A DNA stretch of 9,285 nt, taken from the NCBI GenBank assembly GCA_902496265.1, contig CABVAD010000031.1, forward strand, positions 1 to 9,285, read 5' to 3'. This document shows positions 1 to 6,767 of the stretch, in pieces. The notes beneath the pieces are model-generated. The model saw only the letters and a program-made list of their open reading frames with translations. It did no database searches and was not told where the DNA came from. The position numbers and the translations under genes are program-made. This DNA is from an uncultured Oscillospiraceae bacterium (GTDB lineage: Bacteria; Bacillota; Clostridia; Oscillospirales; Acutalibacteraceae). Every line of letters begins with the position of its first letter. Positions within the stretch are counted from its first letter, which is position 1.

Positions 1-14
1 TAATAAAAGTGTAA

Positions 15-37
15 GGCAAACCGATAGATGGTTAGCC
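15..37 (-). terminator. Probable terminator hairpin of the small toxin transcript
   Basis: Read on the minus strand, GGCTAACC (37-30) and GGTTTGCC (22-15) form a stem with one T-T mismatch around the 7-nt loop ATCTATC. The T-rich stretch TTACACTTTTATTA follows at 14-1. This looks like a moderate intrinsic terminator for the transcript starting near 245. The same bases are also complementary to the 5' leader of that transcript (see the long-range repeat), so the hairpin may form first and be remodelled later. The window ends just beyond it, so a stronger terminator further left cannot be excluded. Confidence 0.5.
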
Positions 38-61
38 CTCAAAAATTTAATCTAAAAGATT

Positions 62-101
62 TAGACCGTAACTTTCTCAGGGTGGCGGTCTATTTCTTTT
101 T
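62..101 (+). terminator. Stem-loop after the toxin ORF, possible terminator of an antisense RNA
   Basis: TAGACCG (62-68) and CGGTCTA (86-92) form a perfect 7-bp stem. On the plus strand it is followed by TTTCTTTTT (93-101), as expected for an intrinsic terminator of a rightward RNA that would overlap the 3' part of the toxin gene. Such an RNA would be placed like the antitoxins of TxpA/RatA-type systems. On the minus strand the same stem starts at the stop codon of the 31-codon ORF and has a weaker T-tail. I see no convincing plus-strand promoter inside the window, so an antitoxin RNA is inferred only. Confidence 0.35.
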
Positions 102-185
102 GCGCATTATGGAAATAACAAGAGTAATGATTGAAACAATCAGAATCCCAAATGTAAACAAATCGTTTACCGTTATGTACTCCAT
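90..185 (-). CDS. Putative holin-like small membrane toxin, 31 aa
   Basis: An ATG ORF of 31 codons ending in TAG encodes a peptide beginning MEYITVNDLFTFG, continuing through a hydrophobic helix (about residues 9-27, rich in I, V and L) and ending RKKK. This architecture, a short polar start, one membrane helix and a lysine tail, matches the putative holin-like toxin family (Hol-Tox, Pfam PF16935 from memory) common in Firmicutes, and resembles TxpA/BsrG-type type I toxins. Such peptides insert in the membrane and are normally kept silent by RNA. It has its own promoter (280-252), a G-rich Shine-Dalgarno 8 nt upstream (198-194) and a terminator-like hairpin. It lies downstream of hisJ on the same strand but is unrelated to histidine synthesis. 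The family call rests on recalled sequence style, and toxicity is untested. Confidence 0.75.
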   Translation of the reverse strand: MEYITVNDLFTFGILIVSIITLVISIMRKKK

Positions 186-192
186 CGGCAAC

Positions 193-208
193 GCCCCCTT
201 TCGAGGGC
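193..208 (-). promoter_or_regulatory. Hairpin masking the toxin ribosome binding site
   Basis: On the minus strand GCCCTC (208-203), GAAA (202-199) and GGGGGC (198-193) form a 6-bp stem, including one T-G wobble, closed by a GNRA-type GAAA tetraloop. The G-run is the Shine-Dalgarno sequence, 8 nt before the ATG at 185-183. The hairpin would therefore block ribosome entry. Its GCCCTC arm can alternatively pair with GAGGGC at the 3' end (40-35), making two mutually exclusive structures. Confidence 0.65.
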
Positions 209-212
209 TGAA

Positions 213-233
213 CTTAACCGCCTACCGTTTAAG
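213..233 (-). promoter_or_regulatory. Leader stem-loop in the toxin mRNA
   Basis: CTTAAAC (233-227) and GGTTAAG (219-213) pair with one A-G mismatch around the loop GGTAGGC (226-220). It lies between the transcription start and the ribosome-site hairpin. In type I systems such loops can be standby or antitoxin-contact sites; that role here is inference. The same bases also take part in the competing long-range duplex. Confidence 0.4.
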
Positions 234-251
234 GTTTGCCTTACGGAATGT

Positions 252-280
252 ATTATATCAGTTTATGAAAGCTTTTGCAA
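252..280 (-). promoter_or_regulatory. Promoter of the toxin-like gene
   Basis: On the minus strand a TTGCAA -35 box (280-275) and a perfect TATAAT -10 box (257-252) are separated by exactly 17 bp, a strong SigA-type promoter. Transcription should begin near 245, at the outer edge of the inverted repeat. The promoter lies in the gap after hisJ. No convincing terminator lies between them, only a weak AAGCTT/AAGCTT stem at 290-285/274-269, so some readthrough from the his operon is possible. Confidence 0.8.
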
Positions 281-302
281 TAGTAAGCTTATAAAATCAA
301 TA

Positions 303-1106
303 CTAAAATGCTGTATAATCTATTTTGCCGCTTCTTATTACGGCGGCACGGGTGAAGCCTGTTTTACGTGCTAATTCTTCCGCCTTATCAAATGCGAAAT
401 CGAGGTAATTTTTATCGTGGCAGTCGCTTGAAATCATAATTTCTCCGCCGTATTTCTTTATAATTTTAAGAATTTCGGGCGAGGGATAAGGCACACCTCT
501 TGCTCCCCTCGCCATAGCCCCTGTATTGATTTCAAAGGGCAAGCCGTAAGGTACAAGAGCCTTTACAGCGTTTTCCGCCGCCGCTAAAAACCGCGGAGTT
601 TCGCCGTAGCAGTTTTTCTCGCTGTACTTTGAGACCAAATCGAAATGCCCTATTATATCGGCGTTTGTTTTCTCTGCCACCTTTGCTACAAGCGCAAAAT
701 AATCCTCGGCGAGCGCGTCAAAATTGCCGTCGTAAAGCCTGTTTACTGCATCTTTTACAATCTCGGCGGTATTGTCAACGCAGACATATTCGCCGTTTTT
801 AAAAACATAATGCACCGAGCCTATGACATAATCGTACGTATCGGTCGGCTCGTCTGAAAAATAATCCTGCTCAATTCCGCAGTAAAGCTCTATTTTATCC
901 TTGTATTTTTCCTTAAGCTCGGCAATCTCAGCACGGTATTTTTCGGCTTTTTGCGGGCTTAAAGCAAAGCTTTTATCCATTTCGGTATAGCTATGCGAAG
1001 AAAAACCGAGAGCAAAAAAGCCTTTTTTAAGCGCGGCTTTTACCAACTCCTCGGGCGCGTCCTTGCCGTCGCAGTAATTCGTGTGCGTATGAAAATTACA
1101 TTTCAT
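303..1106 (-). CDS. hisJ: Histidinol-phosphatase, PHP family (HisJ/HisK type)
   Basis: This enzyme hydrolyses L-histidinol phosphate to L-histidinol, the step before HisD. The 267-residue protein has the usual length for the family and the full PHP metal-site set in order: H6-T-H8 in HTHTNYCDG, H38 in GFSSHS, E79 in GIEQDY, H99 in IGSVH, H154 in IGHFDLVSKY, and D228 and H230 in ISSDCHD. I chose the ATG at 1106-1104, giving MKCNFHTHT, because the catalytic HTH normally sits within the first ten residues. A longer reading from 1175 only adds 23 unlikely residues that overlap hisIE. The start overlaps the end of hisIE by 11 bp, and the nearest AGGAG (1124-1120) is 13 nt upstream, somewhat far, so translation is probably coupled. 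It is the last gene of the operon and supplies the phosphatase activity that HisB here lacks. Confidence 0.95.
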   Translation of the reverse strand: MKCNFHTHTNYCDGKDAPEELVKAALKKGFFALGFSSHSYTEMDKSFALSPQKAEKYRAEIAELKEKYKDKIELYCGIEQDYFSDEPTDTYDYVIGSVHYVFKNGEYVCVDNTAEIVKDAVNRLYDGNFDALAEDYFALVAKVAEKTNADIIGHFDLVSKYSEKNCYGETPRFLAAAENAVKALVPYGLPFEINTGAMARGARGVPYPSPEILKIIKKYGGEIMISSDCHDKNYLDFAFDKAEELARKTGFTRAAVIRSGKIDYTAF

Positions 1107-1755
1107 CGCTTGCCATTTTCTCCTGCTTAACCTTGTGGTCGATAACGTGGCGGGAGGCAAGCTCCTTACGTACATCCTCCACCGAGATACCCATTTCCAC
1201 CATCATAACCATAATATGATATGCAAGGTCTGCAATCTCGTAAACCGTTTCCTTTTTGTCGCCCGCCTTGCCCGCGATTATAACCTCAGTGGATTCCTCG
1301 CCGACCTTTTTAAGGATTTTATCCATTCCCTTTTGGAAAAGATAGGTTGTATAAGACCCTTCGGGCATTTCCTTTTTTCTGCCCTCTAAAAGCTCGTAAA
1401 GCCCGTCCATAGAAAATTCGGCGCGGCTTTCGCTTTGGAAAACGGGGTTTGTAAAGCAGGAATCGGTGCCAGTGTGGCAGGCGGGGCCGTCCTTTTCGAC
1501 AACAACCGTCAGCGCGTCCTTATCGCAGTCGGCGGAGATGGAAACAATGTGCTGATAGTTGCCGCTTGTCTCCCCTTTGAGCCACAGCTCGTCTCTTGAA
1601 CGGCTGTAAAAGCAGGTAAGCTCTTTATTGATAGAGATTTTAAGGCTTTCCTTATTCATATAGGCGACCGTCAGCACCTTTTTGCTGTGTGCGTCCACCA
1701 CAACCGCTGGGATAAGTCCATTTTCGTCAAATTTAAGCTCGTCAATGTTTATCAT
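1096..1755 (-). CDS. hisIE: Bifunctional phosphoribosyl-AMP cyclohydrolase / phosphoribosyl-ATP pyrophosphatase
   Basis: This 219-residue fusion carries out steps two and three. The C-terminal HisE part removes pyrophosphate from phosphoribosyl-ATP, and the N-terminal HisI part opens the adenine ring of phosphoribosyl-AMP. HisI covers about residues 1-105, with the family core ELWLKGETSGNYQ (56-68), the acidic cluster DCDKD (76-80) and cysteines C77, C93 and C100, which are the expected zinc ligands. HisE covers about 112-205, with KVGEESTEVIIAGK and the later E-x-x-DLAYH helix. The HisI-HisE fusion order is the common one. The start lies 3 bp after the hisF stop, and its 3' end overlaps the hisJ start. 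All expected active residues are present. Confidence 0.97.
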   Translation of the reverse strand: MINIDELKFDENGLIPAVVVDAHSKKVLTVAYMNKESLKISINKELTCFYSRSRDELWLKGETSGNYQHIVSISADCDKDALTVVVEKDGPACHTGTDSCFTNPVFQSESRAEFSMDGLYELLEGRKKEMPEGSYTTYLFQKGMDKILKKVGEESTEVIIAGKAGDKKETVYEIADLAYHIMVMMVEMGISVEDVRKELASRHVIDHKVKQEKMASDEM

Positions 1756-1758
1756 ATA

Positions 1759-2517
1759 TTACAGCCTCACATTAATATTGTTTTTATTTAAAAGTTGCTT
1801 TAAGTCGGAGATTTTAACCTCTCCGAAATGGAAAATCGAAGCGGCAAGCCCCGCGTCAATATCGGGAATTTCTTTAAACAGGGTTACAAAATCCTTAGCC
1901 CTTCCCGCTCCGCCAGAGGCGATAACGGGTACATTAACAGCCTCGCATACGGCTTTTAGCATTTCTATATCAAAGCCCTTTTTAACGCCGTCGGTATCGA
2001 TTGAATTTACAACCACCTCGCCCGCGCCGTTATCAACGCACCGCTTTATCCAGGAAACGCCCTCCATTCCGGTGTCGTCCCTGCCGCCCCGCGCGAACAC
2101 GCGGAACTCGCCGTCAACCCGCTTTATATCCGCCGATATTACCACGCATTGACTGCCGTATTTTTCCGCCGCCGCCCGTATCAGGTCGGGGTTTTTAATA
2201 GCGCCCGAATTAACGCTTACCTTATCCGCACCGCATTTAAGCACGCGGTCAAAGTCCTCTAAGGTGTTTATTCCGCCGCCCACGGTAAGGGGGATAAAAA
2301 TGTTTCGGGCGACCTCCTTTAAAATATCGGTAAAAAGCTTTCTTCCGTCGCTTGAAGCGGTAATATCGTAAAACACAAGCTCGTCCGCACCGCATTCGCT
2401 GTAATATTTACCCAGCTCCACGGGTGATGAAACGTCGTTAAGCCCCTCAAAATTTACACCCTTTACCACCCTGCCGTCCTTAACGTCAAGGCAGGGAATT
2501 ATTCTTTTGGTAATCAT
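1759..2517 (-). CDS. hisF: Imidazole glycerol phosphate synthase, cyclase subunit HisF
   Basis: HisF is the (beta/alpha)8-barrel that takes ammonia from HisH and converts PRFAR to imidazole glycerol phosphate plus AICAR. The 252-residue length is typical. The N-terminus MITKRIIPCLDVKDG places catalytic D11, and VVISAD gives D130, at the canonical positions. Phosphate-binding glycine motifs are visible at LTVGGGI and VIASGGAG. Its ATG overlaps the hisA stop by 4 bp (ATGA), and a GGAGG at 2529-2525 sits 7 nt upstream, inside hisA. Gene order H-A-F-IE matches many Firmicutes his operons. Confidence 0.98.
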   Translation of the reverse strand: MITKRIIPCLDVKDGRVVKGVNFEGLNDVSSPVELGKYYSECGADELVFYDITASSDGRKLFTDILKEVARNIFIPLTVGGGINTLEDFDRVLKCGADKVSVNSGAIKNPDLIRAAAEKYGSQCVVISADIKRVDGEFRVFARGGRDDTGMEGVSWIKRCVDNGAGEVVVNSIDTDGVKKGFDIEMLKAVCEAVNVPVIASGGAGRAKDFVTLFKEIPDIDAGLAASIFHFGEVKISDLKQLLNKNNINVRL

Positions 2518-3227
2518 TTTGCCGCCTCCAATGCTTCACCTAAGTCGATTGCGCCGATATAGTATGCCTTGCCGATTATCGCGCCGTAAAGGTCGAGCTG
2601 TCTTAAAGCCTTAATATCCTCAATGCTTGACACTCCGCCCGAGGCGGTGATGTTCATATCGAATTTTTCGGAAAGCTCTCTATAAAGCTGTCGGTTTGTG
2701 CCTTTCATCGCGCCGTCTCTTGAAATATCGGTGCAGATAAGGGTTTTAACCCCTATTTCCCGCATTTTTTCGCAAAAATCAAAGCAACTGTACTCCGATT
2801 TTTCGGTCCAACCCTTAACGGCGACAAAGCCGTCTTTAATATCGACCCCAACCGCGATTTTATCGCCGTACTTATTAACAGCATTGCGCAGAAATACCTC
2901 GTCATTTACCGCCGCCGTGCCTAAAATCACGCGGTCAAGCCCCGCGCTCAGGTATTTTTCCACAGTATCAAGGGAGCGTATACCGCCGCCTATCTCGCAA
3001 AAAAGCCCCGTGTTTTGAGCGATTTCCTTTACGGTGTCAAAATTAGGGGTCTCGCCGTTTTTTGCGCCCTCTAAGTCAACTATGTGGATAAATTTCGCGC
3101 CCTTAGCTTCAAAATCCCGCGCTATTTCTATCGGATTATCGCTGTAAACAGTCATTTCGGCGTAATCGCCCTTAAAAAGGCGCACCGCCTTGCGTTCGTA
3201 CAAATCTATCGCAGGAAAAATGTTCAT
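2514..3227 (-). CDS. hisA: ProFAR isomerase HisA
   Basis: HisA catalyses the Amadori rearrangement of ProFAR to PRFAR, the substrate of HisHF. It is a 237-residue (beta/alpha)8 barrel. The start MNIFPAIDLYERKAVRL contains general base D8, and VGVDIKDG contains D129. CTDISRDGAMKG and ITASGGVSS are the typical second-half phosphate-binding signatures, and CEIGGGIRS is the first-half one. Start codon and hisH stop overlap by 4 bp, with GGAGG at 3239-3235, 7 nt before the ATG. No second TrpF-like role is suggested, because this is a dedicated his operon. Confidence 0.97.
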   Translation of the reverse strand: MNIFPAIDLYERKAVRLFKGDYAEMTVYSDNPIEIARDFEAKGAKFIHIVDLEGAKNGETPNFDTVKEIAQNTGLFCEIGGGIRSLDTVEKYLSAGLDRVILGTAAVNDEVFLRNAVNKYGDKIAVGVDIKDGFVAVKGWTEKSEYSCFDFCEKMREIGVKTLICTDISRDGAMKGTNRQLYRELSEKFDMNITASGGVSSIEDIKALRQLDLYGAIIGKAYYIGAIDLGEALEAAK

Positions 3228-3844
3228 TTATTTGCCTCCAAGCCGCAAAAGGCGCGCAGAATTTTAAGCCCCGTTTCGCCGCTTTTTTCGGGGTGGAACT
3301 GACATCCGAAAACATTTTTATTAGCCGCCGCCGCGGTAATTTTAATACCGTATTCGGTGGTTGCGGTAACACTTTTCTCACAGCCGTCCGCAAAGAAGGA
3401 ATGGACAAAATAAACGAAATCGCCGTCCTTGTTGTTTTTAAAAATCGGGCAGTCGCCCGTGAGTTTCAGGGCGTTCCAGCCGATATGCGGTATTTTAAGT
3501 TTTTCGGGTATTCTGCCCTCCATTGGCACAACCTCGCCCTTAATAAGACCCAGACCAAAATGCTCGCCGAACTCATAGCTTTTATCGAACAAAAGCTGCA
3601 TACCAAGACAGATACCTAAGAGCGGCTTGCCCTTAGCGGTTTCCTCTTTTATAAGCGTATCAAGCCCGTCGGCTTTGAGCTTTTCCATAGCGTCGCCGAA
3701 GGCGCCTACACCCGGGAGTATCAGCTTATCCGCCTTTCGTATCTGCTTACTGTCCCCCGTGATAACCGCGTCCGCCCCCACCGCCTTTAGCGACGAGGAG
3801 AGGGAAAAAAGATTTCCCACGCCGTAGTCAATTATTGCAATCAT
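3224..3844 (-). CDS. hisH: Imidazole glycerol phosphate synthase, glutamine amidotransferase subunit HisH
   Basis: HisH is a class I glutaminase that releases ammonia from glutamine and channels it into HisF. The 206-residue protein starts MIAIIDYGVGNLFSL, the family hallmark. The catalytic triad is C79 in GICLGMQLLF, H184 and E186 in QFHPEKSG. The oxyanion-strand PGVGAFGDAM is also present. Its ATG directly abuts the hisB stop (TAAATG). An AAGGG-like Shine-Dalgarno lies about 10 nt upstream. It should act as a 1:1 complex with the product of hisF, two genes downstream. Confidence 0.97.
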   Translation of the reverse strand: MIAIIDYGVGNLFSLSSSLKAVGADAVITGDSKQIRKADKLILPGVGAFGDAMEKLKADGLDTLIKEETAKGKPLLGICLGMQLLFDKSYEFGEHFGLGLIKGEVVPMEGRIPEKLKIPHIGWNALKLTGDCPIFKNNKDGDFVYFVHSFFADGCEKSVTATTEYGIKITAAAANKNVFGCQFHPEKSGETGLKILRAFCGLEANK

Positions 3845-4432
3845 TTAAAGCACACCCTTTGTGGACGGAATTTCGTCCTTGCGGTTTTGGTCAATTTTAA
3901 CCGCCGCCGCGAGACTTCTTGCTACCGATTTAAACGCTCCCTCAATAATGTGGTGGGAGTTATTCCCGCTAAGCTGTCTTATATGTAAAGTCACTGCCGC
4001 GTGGCGGACAAACCCTAAGTAAAATTCCTCGGTAAGCTCGGTATCAAAATCGCCGACCTTCTGCGCGGGGATTGTTAAATCATAGGACAAATGCGCCCTG
4101 CCCGAAATATCAACCGCCGTCATAATGAGCGACTCGTCCATAGGAAGAATAAAGCTTCCGTAGCGGGTAATGCCGCGCATATCGCCTAAAGCCGATTTAA
4201 ACGCGTCGCCCAAGGCTATGCCGATATCCTCAACCGTGTGGTGGTAATCGACATAGGTATCCCCCTTGCAGGAAACGGTAAGGTCAAATCCGCCGTGACG
4301 GGCAAAAAGGGTCAGCATATGGTCAAGAAAGCCGCAACCCGTGTGGGTTTCACTTTCACCCGTACCGTCAAGATTAAGGCTTAGCTTAATATCGGTTTCA
4401 TTGGTTTTTCTGTTAATTTCCGCGGTTCTCAT
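3845..4432 (-). CDS. hisB: Imidazoleglycerol-phosphate dehydratase HisB (monofunctional)
   Basis: This enzyme dehydrates imidazole glycerol phosphate to imidazole acetol phosphate, the substrate of HisC. At 195 residues it is the stand-alone dehydratase, without the phosphatase domain of enterobacterial HisB, which fits the separate hisJ in this operon. Manganese-site motifs are visible: DHMLTLFARHGGFD (37-50), HHTVEDIGIALG (64-75) and NNSHHIIEGAFKS (157-169). The ATG overlaps the hisC stop by 4 bp, and a GGAGG that also encodes the last codons of hisC lies 6 nt upstream. Confidence 0.97.
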   Translation of the reverse strand: MRTAEINRKTNETDIKLSLNLDGTGESETHTGCGFLDHMLTLFARHGGFDLTVSCKGDTYVDYHHTVEDIGIALGDAFKSALGDMRGITRYGSFILPMDESLIMTAVDISGRAHLSYDLTIPAQKVGDFDTELTEEFYLGFVRHAAVTLHIRQLSGNNSHHIIEGAFKSVARSLAAAVKIDQNRKDEIPSTKGVL

Positions 4433-5490
4433 AGCTTACCTCCTATAATTTCACCCACGTTTTTAAGGAAAATTTCCATTTCCTCACGGCTGCCGACAGT
4501 AATGCGGTTATAATCCTTTATACGCTCGCTTTCAAAATGCCTTATTAAAATTCCGCGCTCCTTAAGCGCCAAATACAGCTCCTTACCCCCTATTTTATCG
4601 CTTTTGGCAAACAGGAAATTTGCCTTGGAGTCGGTAACCGTAAAGCCCAAATTTTTAAGCTCACCCTTTACATATTCCCGCGTTTCGGCGATTTTCAAGC
4701 AGTTTTCATCAAAATACGCCTGATTTTTTATCGCCGCCGCCCCCGCAATCTGGGTCAGCCTGTTAATATTATAGGGGTTGGTGGAAAATTTGATTTTTTC
4801 AAGGTCTTCAATAATCAGTTCGTTTGCAAAGGCAAAGCCTAAGCGTGCCCCCGCCATACTGCGGGATTTTGAGTAGGTCTGCACCACAAGCAGATTGGAA
4901 TATTTTTCGGTAAGCTTTACGGCGCTCTCTGCCCCGAAATCGACATACGCCTCGTCTATAATCACAACCCCGTCAGGGTTAGAGGAAACGATTTTTTCAA
5001 TTTCCGAAAGCTCTAAGGCGATACCCGTCGGCGCATTTGGATTCGCAAGCACAACAAGGTTGTTTTTTCCGCAATAACCGTTAATATCGACCGTGAAATC
5101 GTCACTTAGCGGCACAACCTCGGCGTTAATGCCGTATAAATCGGCGAAAACCGAATAAAAGCCGTAGGTTATATCGGGGAAAACCGCTCCCCTGTCGCCG
5201 TACGCCATAAAGGCAAAGTTGAGAACCTCGTCAGAGCCGTTGGAAATAAATATGTTTTTGGTATTTACGCCGTACTGCTCTGCCAGCGCCGCCTTAAGGG
5301 CGGTACACTCGGGGTCGGAGTAAAGCCGCAAATCCTCGATTTCCGCCTTTCCCACCGAATTGATAACACTTTTCGGCGGCGGATAGGGCGATTCGTTGGT
5401 GTTAAGCTTTATGTAACGCTTGTCCCGCGGCTGTTCGCCCGGAACATAAGCCTCAAGTCCCGCTAATTTTTGGCTTAAAAATCTGCTCAT
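4429..5490 (-). CDS. hisC: Histidinol-phosphate aminotransferase HisC
   Basis: HisC is a PLP-dependent fold-type I aminotransferase that converts imidazole acetol phosphate and glutamate to histidinol phosphate and 2-oxoglutarate. The protein has 353 residues, the usual length. Visible features are the substrate segment KLNTNESPY (28-36), the cofactor-binding SNGSDEVL (83-90), ANPNAPTG (149-156), IIDEAYVDF (177-185) and the Schiff-base lysine K208 in QTYSKSRSMAGARLG, with R216 in the same motif. Its ATG overlaps the hisD stop by 4 bp. Some HisC enzymes also accept aromatic substrates; nothing here decides that. Confidence 0.97.
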   Translation of the reverse strand: MSRFLSQKLAGLEAYVPGEQPRDKRYIKLNTNESPYPPPKSVINSVGKAEIEDLRLYSDPECTALKAALAEQYGVNTKNIFISNGSDEVLNFAFMAYGDRGAVFPDITYGFYSVFADLYGINAEVVPLSDDFTVDINGYCGKNNLVVLANPNAPTGIALELSEIEKIVSSNPDGVVIIDEAYVDFGAESAVKLTEKYSNLLVVQTYSKSRSMAGARLGFAFANELIIEDLEKIKFSTNPYNINRLTQIAGAAAIKNQAYFDENCLKIAETREYVKGELKNLGFTVTDSKANFLFAKSDKIGGKELYLALKERGILIRHFESERIKDYNRITVGSREEMEIFLKNVGEIIGGKL

Positions 5491-6767
5491 TTTGTTTCAT
5501 CCTCAAAACGCACCGTAACACTCCTTGCGTGGGCGGAAAGTCCCTCTTTTTCGGCAAAGAAAGCCACCGACTCCGCCGATTTTGCGAGCGCGTCTTTGGT
5601 ATAATAGGTGTACTGCGATTTTTTTACGAAATCGTCAACCGACAGCGGACTCGAAAACCTTGCCGTGCCCGAGGTCGGAAGTGTATGGTTAGGCCCTGCA
5701 AAATAGTCGCCCAAGGCCTCGGGGCAATATCTTCCCATAAAAATACTGCCTGCATTTCTAATTTTGTCAAGGTAATCGAAGGGATTGTCAACGCACAGCT
5801 CGAGATGCTCGGGCGCGATTTCGTTTGCTACATTTATAACCTCAAAAAGATTGTCGGCGACAATGATTTTGCCGTTATTATCAATCGAAATACGGGCTAT
5901 CTCGGCGCGGGGCAGTAATGGTATCTGCCTTTCAAGCTCTGCGCTTACCTTCTCGGCTAATTCCGCGCTGTCGGTCACAAGCACCGCCGACGCCATTTTG
6001 TCGTGCTCCGCCTGAGAAAGCAGATCCGCCGCGACAAATTTCGGGTTGCTTTTGCCGTCCGCAATTACCAAAATCTCGCTGGGCCCCGCTATCATATCGA
6101 TTGAGACAAGCCCGAAAACCTGTCTTTTAGCCTCTGCAACAAAGGCGTTGCCGGGGCCTACAATCTTATCGACCTTGGGTACGGTTTCGGTGCCGTAGGC
6201 AAGGGCGGCTATCGCCTGTGCGCCGCCGATTTTGAAAATGCGGTCAACCCCCGCGATTTTCGCCGCCGCGAGTATTGCGGGATTAACCTTGCCGTCATCC
6301 GAGGGCGGGGTGGCAATGCAAATTTCCTCACAGCCCGCAATTTTAGCGGGAATACTGTCCATTAACACGGTGGAGGGGTACGCCGCCGTGCCGCCCGGAA
6401 CATAAAGCCCCACCTTTTCAATCGGGGTGATTTTCTGCCCCGTCACATAGCCGTCGCCGTTCAGAATAAAGCTTTGGCGCACCTGCTGTTTGTGAAAGGC
6501 GCGGATATTTTCCGCCGCTTGCTTTAAAATCTCGATAAACTGCGGCTCTACCGCCGCGAACGCCTCATCTATCTCCTCTGTGCTTACCTCAAGCGAGGAT
6601 AATTTCGCCTTATCGAATTTTTCGCAGTATTCGTAAAGTGCCTTATCGCCGTTTGCCTTAACATTGTCTATAATATCGCGCACAATACCTGAAACATCGG
6701 TCGCCGCCGTGCCGCGTGCGAAAATTTCCTCGGGCGATACCTCGCCGTATTTCATAATCTTAATCAT
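5487..6767 (-). CDS. hisD: Histidinol dehydrogenase HisD
   Basis: HisD is a zinc- and NAD-dependent enzyme that carries out the last two oxidations, histidinol to histidinal to histidine. The 426-residue length is normal. Recognisable segments are YVPGGTAAYPSTVLM (122-136), KIVGPGNAFVAEAKR (201-215) and IAPEHLEL (317-324), which contains the catalytic pair E320-H321. Zinc ligands corresponding to the E. coli set are Q252 and H255 in SQAEHD, D354 in ALGDYFAGPNH and H413 near the C-terminus. The start overlaps the stop of hisZG by 4 bp, with GGAG 8 nt before the ATG. Confidence 0.98.
   Translation of the reverse strand: MIKIMKYGEVSPEEIFARGTAATDVSGIVRDIIDNVKANGDKALYEYCEKFDKAKLSSLEVSTEEIDEAFAAVEPQFIEILKQAAENIRAFHKQQVRQSFILNGDGYVTGQKITPIEKVGLYVPGGTAAYPSTVLMDSIPAKIAGCEEICIATPPSDDGKVNPAILAAAKIAGVDRIFKIGGAQAIAALAYGTETVPKVDKIVGPGNAFVAEAKRQVFGLVSIDMIAGPSEILVIADGKSNPKFVAADLLSQAEHDKMASAVLVTDSAELAEKVSAELERQIPLLPRAEIARISIDNNGKIIVADNLFEVINVANEIAPEHLELCVDNPFDYLDKIRNAGSIFMGRYCPEALGDYFAGPNHTLPTSGTARFSSPLSVDDFVKKSQYTYYTKDALAKSAESVAFFAEKEGLSAHARSVTVRFEDETK

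Larger units (their letters stand above)
11..244. repeat. Long-range inverted repeat enclosing the toxin-like gene
   Basis: GTAAGGCAAACC at 11-22 is the exact reverse complement of GGTTTGCCTTAC at 233-244. Two further inner blocks match in the same order: about 22-34 against 215-227 (12 of 13 pairs as RNA, counting two G-U), and GCCCTC at 35-40 against GAGGGC at 203-208. They are separated by bulges of about 5-6 nt. As minus-strand RNA, the first 40 or so nucleotides would therefore pair with the last 30. The outer arm begins at the predicted transcription start, which favours an RNA structure over a transposon end. Confidence 0.75.

Noticed and set aside
11..244. MITE or insertion-sequence ends
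   Set aside because: The inverted arms resemble terminal repeats, but no target duplication is visible, and the arm edge matches the predicted transcription start. An RNA-pairing role explains the blocks better.
28..294. 88-codon plus-strand ORF at the left end
   Set aside because: It is antisense to the toxin module, has no ribosome binding site before its ATG and shows no recognisable family. The minus strand carries the promoter, Shine-Dalgarno and coherent peptide.
1107..1175. N-terminal extension of HisJ by 23 residues
   Set aside because: The extension is arginine- and serine-rich, lies inside hisIE in another frame and would push the catalytic HTH motif away from its normal N-terminal place.
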